DNA of 17,552 nucleotides. Source: JAIBAI01 sp044238875 (GTDB taxonomy: Bacteria > Bacteroidota > Bacteroidia > M30B66). Of this stretch, positions 6,242-13,342 are shown piece after piece (the first letter of the stretch is position 1; the number at the start of each line of letters is the position of its first letter). Under the pieces are notes generated by a model. That model saw only the letters and a program-made list of their open reading frames with translations, did not search any database and was not told where the DNA came from. The position numbers and the translations under genes were made by a program. The stretch spans positions 1 through 17,552 of the forward strand of contig JBIICM010000035.1 of assembly GCA_044238875.1 (NCBI GenBank), given 5' to 3'.

Positions 6242-8014
6242 TTACAGTCGTTTTATGAGTTTTACGGTTTTCAATTCATCCTCCTGCGCGATGCTCAGGA
6301 AATAAACACCGGCGCGGATACCTTTTTCATCTTTGTAAATGAATTGCTGAGGCTTGTCTTTTTCACAGTTTACCTGCTGTTCAAGAAGCACCTCTCCATG
6401 AACACTTGTGAGTTTTACTTTTGCCGATCCGGATTTGGGGACCATATATTCCACGTTAAAATCCTTGCTGAACGGGTTGGGTCTGGCTGAAGAAATCTGA
6501 ATGTTATTTTCTGCTGCCGGTTTGAAACTGGCAGGGGTAATCATGGAGTATTCATCATTGCCGTTGTTGTCGGTTTGTTTTATTCTGTAGTAGTTATTGC
6601 CGGTTGAGGGGTTTTCGTCTCTGAAACGGTAGCTAAGCACTTCCTGACTGTTTCCTGCTCCCGGTTTTGTGCCGATACTCTCATAATTCAAACCGTCGGT
6701 TGAGCGTTCAACCGTAAAGAGTTCATTGTTTATTTCATTGGCGGTCAGCCATTTTAATTCGATTGAACGCCCCTGCACTTCTGCATCGAGGGTGAGCAAA
6801 CTCATTGAGATTTGCTGGGCAATACTTTCGGTCATTTCCGGCTGAATAAACTTCAGCGGATTCAACTGACTGGCGTATTCTGTCATAATCCATTCCTGCT
6901 TAGAAACAACATTGCGAATATGTACCTCATCTATCCTGCCATCGAATGAATTGATCTTCCGGCTTGGTTCGCTGCCAATATGCAGCGGTTCAGTGCTGCC
7001 CGCCAGACTTACGTATGTGGTCATAAATCTGTCGCGTTGTCCGTTCACGTAGGTAACCAGTGAATCCCCCCGGTCAGAATAAACGGCTGCAACATGATGC
7101 CATTTGTTCTTTTCAAGCGTAATGCCGTCGGCAGTTCCATTTATAGCTGCAGCTACAGCATTTTCATTGCAGACTGAAAATTCAAGTTTCTGGTTTTTAC
7201 TGACTGATAAGCGGTAACCCCCATTGAATCCGTTCTGGTTTGAAAGAATGGTCATTTCTTTGTTTCCGGAAATAAATACCCATGCTGAAACGCTCAGATC
7301 ACCTGATATATCAACATCCTCAGGCGTATTAAGGCAGGGGTAACGGCTGGAGTTTTTCTCAGCGGTTTGATATATCACTTTTTCTTTGCCTTTAAATTCG
7401 GCGGGGTCCTGAGCGACCTGATTTGAATAAGGGGTCTTCGAACTCAGCAGACCTTTAAGATGCCATACTCCTTTGTATGTTTGGTTCCAGGTATTCTGAC
7501 TGCTTTCATCAGCAGAAAATTTATTGCTGAAATACATGAAAACCGAATTGTTATGGTGCCTGCTGAGTGTATCCATGTTTACCCAAGCTAACAGTTCTCC
7601 GGTTTGGGGATTGTATTTCTCAATTTCGTAATCAAGCAAACTGATACCGTCGGCTTTGGTAAATCTGATATCAAACCCTTTATCGCTCACCACCTTTCCA
7701 CCATTTGAAACCGATTTTAAATCAGCATCCGAAATAGCCACCATCACCGGGAAATCATATAGAACATCTTTGCCGGGCATCAGCTCCTTATTCAGGTTAA
7801 GATGTTTTCTGAATTTAAATTCAGCGAGTGTCTCTTTTCCGTTAAATCTGTTGTTGGCACGCCCTTCGTCGGTATTGACAAGTATATTATAAATGAGCCC
7901 GGCTGAGAATACGCCCAGCGCAAGAACACCGGCAGCAGAAACATAGCGGAGACGGTTTTTCAGGCTAACTTTATTCGCCACCCGCGGCTTTAATCGTGTA
8001 GAGTTCTTCTTCAT
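6242..8014 (-). CDS. DUF2341 + LamG + FN3-like surface protein with T9SS sorting domain (module copy 1)
   Basis: The protein has 590 residues from the ATG at 8014; the frame opens at a TTG at 8026, which is less likely. Order: a basic N-terminus (1-24), a hydrophobic segment (25-45), DUF2341 at about 65-163 (DFPVMVAISDADL, GFDIRFTKADG, ELLAWVNMDTL), a LamG domain at about 236-385 (VSAWVFI, GGYRLSV, WHHVAAVYS, YVNGQRDR), an FN3-like domain at 408-493 (ELKWLTANEINNELFTVERS), and a type A T9SS C-terminal sorting domain at 509-590 (SSARPNPF, GIRAGVYFLSI, final KTVKLIKRL). T9SS cargo is carried across the outer membrane and then anchored or released, with loss of this domain. The gene lies 31 bp behind its small partner and ends at a terminator. 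Surface adhesion or glycan binding is plausible from LamG, not shown. Confidence 0.88.
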   Translation of the reverse strand: MKKNSTRLKPRVANKVSLKNRLRYVSAAGVLALGVFSAGLIYNILVNTDEGRANNRFNGKETLAEFKFRKHLNLNKELMPGKDVLYDFPVMVAISDADLKSVSNGGKVVSDKGFDIRFTKADGISLLDYEIEKYNPQTGELLAWVNMDTLSRHHNNSVFMYFSNKFSADESSQNTWNQTYKGVWHLKGLLSSKTPYSNQVAQDPAEFKGKEKVIYQTAEKNSSRYPCLNTPEDVDISGDLSVSAWVFISGNKEMTILSNQNGFNGGYRLSVSKNQKLEFSVCNENAVAAAINGTADGITLEKNKWHHVAAVYSDRGDSLVTYVNGQRDRFMTTYVSLAGSTEPLHIGSEPSRKINSFDGRIDEVHIRNVVSKQEWIMTEYASQLNPLKFIQPEMTESIAQQISMSLLTLDAEVQGRSIELKWLTANEINNELFTVERSTDGLNYESIGTKPGAGNSQEVLSYRFRDENPSTGNNYYRIKQTDNNGNDEYSMITPASFKPAAENNIQISSARPNPFSKDFNVEYMVPKSGSAKVKLTSVHGEVLLEQQVNCEKDKPQQFIYKDEKGIRAGVYFLSIAQEDELKTVKLIKRL

Positions 8015-8045
8015 AACTTCCCTCAAATTGTGCTATTAAAATGGA

Positions 8046-8528
8046 TTACTTGGCGTCGGTTTCGGGTTGCTCGCTTGCAACAGAGCCGGCCTGACGCTGA
8101 GGGATATCGGTTTTTACCCGCACTACCGGACTGTAGCGGTATGTGTTGTCAGCTCCAACCTGAAGTACCCGATAGTGATTATTGCCGGGTAATGGTTCCT
8201 CATCTATATAGGAGTAGAAAAGATTTACCGAAAGCTGCGTGCCAACACGATCACGAAATCCCATGGCCTCAAATTCAGCGCCATCAGGAGAACGTTCAAT
8301 AATGAATACCCCATCTTTACGGTCGTTTTTTACCAGCCAGCGCACGTAGGTCTTACCCTCCATGTACACCGGTGAAAAGGAGATAAAATTATCAACTGAA
8401 TCCTGAACCAGATTACCTTTCCCCAACAGGGTTGTGCTGGTAGTTGAGATTTCCTGAGCATTCAGTTTATTGGATGTGAGAGCGGATATACCGGCGATCA
8501 GCATCAGGCTTAGATAAATTCGTTTCAT
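8046..8528 (-). CDS. Small secreted FN3-like-domain protein (module copy 1)
   Basis: The gene encodes 160 residues. A clear Sec signal peptide (MKRIYLSLMLIAGISALTS, NKLNA|QE) precedes a short linker and a single beta-rich domain: FISFSPVYMEGKTYVRWLV, KDGVFIIERSPDGAEFEAMG, VNLFYSYIDEEPLPGNNHY and RYSPVVRVKT. The tail is polar and acidic (SVASEQPETDAK). It is the paralogue of the protein at 5662-6135 and resembles the FN3-like domain of the downstream large protein. It carries no T9SS sorting domain of its own, so it is predicted to be periplasmic or to act as a partner. It is the first gene of this pair, 31 bp before the large gene. No named family beyond the domain pattern. Confidence 0.78.
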   Translation of the reverse strand: MKRIYLSLMLIAGISALTSNKLNAQEISTTSTTLLGKGNLVQDSVDNFISFSPVYMEGKTYVRWLVKNDRKDGVFIIERSPDGAEFEAMGFRDRVGTQLSVNLFYSYIDEEPLPGNNHYRVLQVGADNTYRYSPVVRVKTDIPQRQAGSVASEQPETDAK

Positions 8529-8765
8529 GATTGTGTTGTTGTTGGCTTCTATTACGCTCGATTTTCAAATACAGTTATAGCAGCCACTTGAGCATAGCAT
8601 GAATTTCTTGCGGATGTAAGTTTTCAGGGAATAATGCCAATCTTTAGGCACAAAGCCTTATTTGACGGCGCATGAAGCAATCGCCTGACTGAATAACTGC
8701 AGTAAGAAACTGTAATAAAGAAGCAGGATATCCCGTCTTTTGGCGTCCGTCTTTATTTTTAATGA
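8529..8765. other. Intergenic region upstream of the surface-protein module
   Basis: This 237-bp gap separates the Wzy/WaaL-type gene from the first small secreted protein gene. It should hold the module promoter. The best -7-like element on the minus strand is TGTATTTG (8573-8566), one mismatch from TAnnTTTG, without a visible -33 partner. I see no strong hairpin after the ligase gene, so read-through from the polysaccharide operon is possible. CCGTCTTT occurs twice near 8733-8755, but this is not a hairpin. Confidence 0.35.
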
Positions 8766-10253
8766 TTAATGGCTGATTTTTTCAGACGCATTAATGCCCT
8801 TATGATAAACATCAAGGGCAACAATTATGGCGATCATTGACCAGAAAGGCAGGGCGGCTTTATCCTGATCTAAGAAATTATTGAGCAAACCATGCAAAAA
8901 ATAGGTCATCAGTCCCATCAGCACTCCAATGGAAAGGTAGCCGGTTGCTCTGCCCCTGTTTTTTGCATAAATCCTTGCCGCACTGGCAATGGTAAAACCA
9001 ATAATCAGTAAAAAGATGAGCAGGCCTGGAAGACCCGACTCCGACAAGGGCCCCAGGTATTCGCTATGGGCATTGCCCAGCTTACCGGCATTGGTACTTA
9101 CATATGTTTGCTCATACGAACGCTGATAGGGAGCGTACTGAAAGCGATAGGTTCCGGGGCCGAAACCAAGCAGCGGTTTATCCATGAACATTCTAACAGC
9201 AGAGCTCCAGCGATTGATTCGCTCAAGGTTTGAGGCATCGTTTCTGATATTTGAAACCGACTGGAGGTGTTCAGCAAGGTCTTTGGATGAACTTTGTCTG
9301 TTGCGGCTGATCTTCAGCATGATTTCATCCTGATAGTTAAAGAACAGAACCCAAGCAACGAGAGCGGCCGGAAGCAGATATTTCCAGCTTATCCTGAAAT
9401 GAAAAAGCAGATAAATGCACCAGGCGCCAAGAATACTTAACCAGGCCGCTCTGGTGTAAGAAAGAATAATACCGGAAAGAATGATAAGAAAAAACACCCC
9501 TGAAATCATTCTGTATTTGAGTGTATATGATTTGTCAAAACTGAATACAATCATAACCGGGAGCATCATGGCGATAACGGCTCCATAAACAGTATGATCC
9601 TTAAAAAAGGGTTGCATCACCCAATAAAGGGCGTTTTTGTCAATATTGTAATTGAAAAACTGTACAATCGAGTAAACAATAACAATTGAAAGGGGTATGG
9701 TAAAGAGCCATATCCAATTCCTGATGTTTTTAATCTTCCTGAATATTTGTGTTGCTATGAAGTAAAAGCTCACAATGAACCATACTCTGGCCAGGGTATA
9801 TTTCAGAGAAACCATTGGCATAGTGCTGGTTAGCGAGGTAAACAGCATCCATAAAAGATGCAGCACAATTAAAATTGTTACAGGATGTCGGGTAATTTGC
9901 TTGTCAAATCCACCTTTATGAATCAGGCGAAAAATGAAAACCAGTAAAACGCCAAAAAGCAGGGGTTCGCTGGGTAGGGATAGGGCGGCAAATTCGCTGA
10001 ATTCAATAGTGAGTGATAAGGGAACAAAAAAAACAATGAAGTACACCAGTTTATCAAGCGCAACCAGCGCTGAAATCAAAATCAGCAAAAAGAGAGGGAT
10101 AGCAGGCAGATAGAAAAACTCTGCACTGATCAGGGCACTGTTAAGGGCGATAAACAGACCGCTGATCAGAAAAAACCACCTGTCAGACCATTTATGGATG
10201 AGCGCTTTCAACGGGTTTTTCAAGTCTGATGCGCCTGATATTTTCAATAACAA
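8766..10253 (-). CDS. O-antigen ligase / polymerase family membrane protein (Wzy_C)
   Basis: This 495-residue polytopic protein has about ten to twelve membrane segments and belongs to the WaaL/Wzy superfamily, which transfers or polymerises undecaprenyl-linked glycans on the periplasmic side of the inner membrane. Diagnostic parts are SYTRAAWLSI (265-274), the long periplasmic loop (about 306-400) with RINRWSSAVRMFMDKPLLGFGPGTY, and NAHSEYL with H396, followed by SESGLPGLLIF. The frame contains no ATG before about residue 145: it opens at a TTG at 10253 just after an in-frame stop, and another TTG lies at 10223. Either start overlaps the Wzz gene (by 62 or 32 bp), suggesting translational coupling. 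Ligase and polymerase cannot be told apart by sequence here. Confidence 0.85.
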   Translation of the reverse strand: MLLKISGASDLKNPLKALIHKWSDRWFFLISGLFIALNSALISAEFFYLPAIPLFLLILISALVALDKLVYFIVFFVPLSLTIEFSEFAALSLPSEPLLFGVLLVFIFRLIHKGGFDKQITRHPVTILIVLHLLWMLFTSLTSTMPMVSLKYTLARVWFIVSFYFIATQIFRKIKNIRNWIWLFTIPLSIVIVYSIVQFFNYNIDKNALYWVMQPFFKDHTVYGAVIAMMLPVMIVFSFDKSYTLKYRMISGVFFLIILSGIILSYTRAAWLSILGAWCIYLLFHFRISWKYLLPAALVAWVLFFNYQDEIMLKISRNRQSSSKDLAEHLQSVSNIRNDASNLERINRWSSAVRMFMDKPLLGFGPGTYRFQYAPYQRSYEQTYVSTNAGKLGNAHSEYLGPLSESGLPGLLIFLLIIGFTIASAARIYAKNRGRATGYLSIGVLMGLMTYFLHGLLNNFLDQDKAALPFWSMIAIIVALDVYHKGINASEKISH

Positions 10254-11256
10254 GCACTAAGATGATTGAAAACAAAAAAGATCCTAGGGTTGAAACAAGT
10301 ACAATCAGCCAGCGCACCGGGTAGGATTTCTTCTCTGCCGGGGTGGCTGCATTTACAACGAACTTATTGGGGAGTTTCTGGGTGGCATCAACCTTTGCTT
10401 CTTCATATTTTGTTTTAAGTCTGCTGAGTGCAAGGCGGTCATGCTCCATATCCTGAATAATGGCCGTGTAAATACCTCCGTATTTTACAAGAATATTCAT
10501 TTTCTCCTCAATAGTTTTAGTGGCCGTTGCATTACCCGCCATAACTGCCTTTCCGTAAGCTTCGCTTAAGCGTTCAACCTGGGCGTCATAATCAAGTACA
10601 CCATATCCGCGAAGTTTGTTGAGCGTATCTTCACGGGCATTCATGTAGCCTAAAAAGTCAAAGTATTCTTTTTCAACAATCGCAAGGGCTTTTTTTGCCC
10701 TGTCATGCTGCATACGGGTTTTCACAGAATCGAGCAGGTCTCCAATCGTATTGGCGATATCTGCCGCCATCTGAGGGTCTTCATCAAGTACATCAATTCT
10801 AACAGACAGGTATTCGGTGCGGTTAAAAGAGATATTCTCGTCTATTTTCCGGTTGAGATCCGTGCGCGGATAGCGTCCACCAGGATCAACGTGGTAATGA
10901 TCCATCAGATTGAACTTCGTAATAATACTCGCCCGTATTTCATCCGAATGCAGAATTTGCATCATTTGTTCAACCTGCTCTTCTTCTCCGAACTGAAGGA
11001 TATTTTCTTTTTCAAAGGTCATTTCACTCAGCAACGAACGTGAAATCGAACTGTTGGTGGTCGGAAAAAGAATTACGGAAGATTTGAACTTGGGCTTGAT
11101 AAAGAATTCGGATGAGAAGATTACCGATGTCACCAGGGCTATAGCGCTGATGAGCAGAATCAGTTTTCTTTTTTGCCAGATGAAGAGCATCAGCTGGGTT
11201 GAGTCGAAAAGACTTTCCTGAGTTTTGGGTTCCATGGCAGAATGATTTTTATCCAT
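10192..11256 (-). CDS. Wzz-type polysaccharide chain-length determinant (PCP family)
   Basis: The 354-residue protein has the architecture of polysaccharide co-polymerases: an N-terminal membrane helix (about 31-50), a large periplasmic domain with a coiled coil (about 185-295), and a C-terminal membrane helix (about 316-338). The latter is preceded by the proline-containing motif ATPAEKKSYPVRW. The first periplasmic strand (KPKFKSSVILFP) fits the Wzz domain. It lacks any Walker motif or tyrosine cluster, so it is not a BY-kinase fusion. It would set the chain length of a glycan made by the neighbouring Wzy-type protein. The ATG at 11256 overlaps the flippase stop by 8 bp; a second ATG at 11235 is possible. 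Confidence 0.87.
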   Translation of the reverse strand: MDKNHSAMEPKTQESLFDSTQLMLFIWQKRKLILLISAIALVTSVIFSSEFFIKPKFKSSVILFPTTNSSISRSLLSEMTFEKENILQFGEEEQVEQMMQILHSDEIRASIITKFNLMDHYHVDPGGRYPRTDLNRKIDENISFNRTEYLSVRIDVLDEDPQMAADIANTIGDLLDSVKTRMQHDRAKKALAIVEKEYFDFLGYMNAREDTLNKLRGYGVLDYDAQVERLSEAYGKAVMAGNATATKTIEEKMNILVKYGGIYTAIIQDMEHDRLALSRLKTKYEEAKVDATQKLPNKFVVNAATPAEKKSYPVRWLIVLVSTLGSFLFSIILVLVIENIRRIRLEKPVESAHP

Positions 11257-12688
11257 ACTTAAGTATCCGGTACATTGATTTAATGTGTAACAGGCCTATT
11301 GAAAATGCAAGGGTTGTTCCGAGAACAACCATCAAAAAAAACCCTGCGATCCAGTTATCAAACATATTACTGCAAAGCCAGCCAATAAGCAAACAGGCCG
11401 GTATAAATACACCAATCTGTGCCAGCAGGCGCTTGTTTACCCTGAACTTGAATATTTTTTGTGCGAGCATCAGCTGCAGAAATGCCGAGACGCTTTGGGT
11501 AATAAGACTTGCAAAAGCAGCGCCTGTTGCATGAAACCGCGGAATAAGAATAAAATTCAACAGCAGATTGATGGCCATCCCTGAAGCGGCAAGGATGTTC
11601 AGTTGAAGCAGGTTTCCGTTTGCGGTAAGGAGTGTTCCGAAAATATATGTCATGGAAGATGCAATAAAACAACCCATGATAATTCTGAAAACAGCAGCAC
11701 TTTCATCTATATGTACGTTGTAAAGCAGATCCATTATCTCAAACCCAAAGAACAGGGCGGCACAAACAGCAATAACGGCCGGCGTAATCAAAATAGTAAA
11801 GGCTAGTTTAACAAGATGCTCAACAGGCTCACGAAAACGGATCATTCGTGCAAACATGGGCAGGAGCAATCCGGCAAACAGAAAAGAGAACATATTGGCA
11901 GAGTCAAGCACCCTGTATGCCGCTGCGTAGATGCCACTTTCGGTTTTACCTGAGGGCAACATGCGCTCAAGCATTACCGCATCAACCCTGTTGTAGAACG
12001 TCATCAGCAGCACGAGGATGGCAAAGGGGAAACTTTTTTTAAGAATCAGCAGAAAAAAGGGGTAGTTCCATTTGAGTTTTTTGAAACTGGCCTTCTTGAT
12101 TACAATAAAGAGCGTTATGCCAGTGGCAATCAGGTATGACAATGTTTGTATGTAAGCAAACAGCTCAATTGTAAAGGGCACATCAAGTACATGGCCCCAA
12201 AGCAGGGCTCCGCAGAGTATGATCATCAGACTGCGGTCGAGTACCGAAATAACGCTGTCGGTTTTAAACAGATGTAAACCCGCAAGATTTGATCGCAGAT
12301 ACATGATCATGAAAGCCAGAAACTGGTTCAGGCCCATCACCGCAAGCAGGCCAATCTCCTTTTGATTGTATCCGACCAGTAAACCTATGGCAAGGGTAAC
12401 AATCAAGAACATACAACCCAATAAGAGCTTTAAAAGCAAAATGCTTGAAAAATGCTTGGTAATCAGGTGATTGTTCTGTGCAATATTTTTATTGTTGAAA
12501 TTGGTGATGCCGAAATCGAGCAGAATATTCAGCAGGAAAGAAAAGTTAAACAGGGCAAAATACAGTCCGTAGCTTTCTGTGCCTACCTGCCGCTGCACTT
12601 CTGCCTCAATGCCGAAAACCCAGAACGGCTTGATCAGCAGGTTAAGCGTCAGCAATAAAATAAGGTTCTGAATGAACGTTTTCTGCAT
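11249..12688 (-). CDS. Wzx-type polysaccharide flippase (MOP/PST superfamily)
   Basis: This 479-residue integral membrane protein has about 12-14 hydrophobic segments spread along its length and no soluble domain, as in lipid-linked oligosaccharide flippases. The N-terminus (MQKTFIQNLILLLTLNLLIKPFWVFGIEAEVQRQVG) and the repeated FGITNF.., YRVLDSANMFSFLFAGLLLPMFARMIR and LLLNFILIPRFHATGAAFASLITQ blocks fit the polysaccharide biosynthesis (PST) family. The last block is the typical NLLLNFILIP..G..GAA.AT. signature. It moves undecaprenyl-linked repeat units across the inner membrane. It starts 8 bp after the DUF4293 stop and overlaps the Wzz gene by 8 bp, so it lies in one operon. Confidence 0.9.
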   Translation of the reverse strand: MQKTFIQNLILLLTLNLLIKPFWVFGIEAEVQRQVGTESYGLYFALFNFSFLLNILLDFGITNFNNKNIAQNNHLITKHFSSILLLKLLLGCMFLIVTLAIGLLVGYNQKEIGLLAVMGLNQFLAFMIMYLRSNLAGLHLFKTDSVISVLDRSLMIILCGALLWGHVLDVPFTIELFAYIQTLSYLIATGITLFIVIKKASFKKLKWNYPFFLLILKKSFPFAILVLLMTFYNRVDAVMLERMLPSGKTESGIYAAAYRVLDSANMFSFLFAGLLLPMFARMIRFREPVEHLVKLAFTILITPAVIAVCAALFFGFEIMDLLYNVHIDESAAVFRIIMGCFIASSMTYIFGTLLTANGNLLQLNILAASGMAINLLLNFILIPRFHATGAAFASLITQSVSAFLQLMLAQKIFKFRVNKRLLAQIGVFIPACLLIGWLCSNMFDNWIAGFFLMVVLGTTLAFSIGLLHIKSMYRILKYG

Positions 12689-12696
12689 TTTCAGAA

Positions 12697-13122
12697 TTAT
12701 CGGAGACGGTCGGCAGACCGCACCAGTTTTTCATCTTTGCGGATTGCCATAACCGCCATGATGAGTAAAATAAATGAAACCGGCAGAAAGATAATGCCCG
12801 TTGAAAAGCGATAATCAGGCAAACGAAAGATCTCAAAGAGCGCCAAAGCATTAAGTACCGCATTGAGCAGGGCAATCAGCCAGATCATCCTTATTTGCCT
12901 TGGCCTTTTGCGGAACTGAAATATTACGGTTAGGGGCAACAGCGTGCAGGCAAGAGCAAACCCCCACAGGAAACTTTTTTCGGCTAAAACATGGCCATCC
13001 TTCACCAAACCATACACAAACAGCCGTTGTAATTCGTTGCCCGTAGCAAGCGGGATCAGAAAAACAAAGCCTGTGCAGAGGGCCGAAAGAAGCAGCCAGA
13101 TGCTTTGAATACGTTGTATCAT
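12697..13122 (-). CDS. DUF4293 family membrane protein
   Basis: This 141-residue protein starts MIQRIQSIWLLLSAL, the hallmark of the Bacteroidota DUF4293 family, and has four membrane segments (about 7-26, 47-66, 78-98 and 108-126) with short basic loops (RKRPRQIR). It has no catalytic motif and its function is unknown. It is divergent from rho and is the first gene of the run DUF4293-wzx-wzz-wzy, which may place the polysaccharide genes under its promoter. Confidence 0.85.
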   Translation of the reverse strand: MIQRIQSIWLLLSALCTGFVFLIPLATGNELQRLFVYGLVKDGHVLAEKSFLWGFALACTLLPLTVIFQFRKRPRQIRMIWLIALLNAVLNALALFEIFRLPDYRFSTGIIFLPVSFILLIMAVMAIRKDEKLVRSADRLR

Positions 13123-13140
13123 AAATAATTATGGGAAGGC

Positions 13141-13148
13141 AAAAATAG
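13141..13148 (-). promoter_or_regulatory. Bacteroidota -7 box for the DUF4293-polysaccharide operon
   Basis: Read on the minus strand, TATTTTTG is an exact TAnnTTTG match 18 bp before the DUF4293 ATG (13122). No perfect -33 TTTG is visible, although the T-rich stretch around 13171-13177 is at a suitable distance. Confidence 0.45.
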
Positions 13149-13190
13149 GTAACCCGAGGTGATATCAGTTAAAAAATTATAGCAACCTCT

Positions 13191-13217
13191 TGACTTGCTC
13201 TTTTTTTTGTAATATTG
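13191..13217 (+). promoter_or_regulatory. Probable rho promoter
   Basis: TTG (13191-13193) and TAATATTG (13210-13217, one mismatch from TAnnTTTG) are separated by 16 bp and flank a run of eight Ts. Transcription from here would give a leader of about 115 nt before the rho ATG, long compared with other genes in this window. The leader holds only a tiny hairpin, ACGC-CTTCA-GCGT. Confidence 0.4.
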
Positions 13218-13342
13218 CGGCAATTCTGTTATTAAACACAATTACGTACCATTTCAATCTGACGGATTCAAAACGCCTTCAGCGTATAGGGTCCTCAAAA
13301 CTTCCCTGATTTCCCCTCAATAAATTTGAAAAACATCAATCA

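Noticed and set aside
8733..8765. Possible terminator after the ligase gene (repeated CCGTCTTT near 8733-8755)
   Set aside because: The repeated units are direct, not inverted, so no stem forms.
11199..12658. Several plus-strand ORFs opposite the wzx and wzz genes
   Set aside because: Short, antisense to well-supported genes, and without protein-like patterns.
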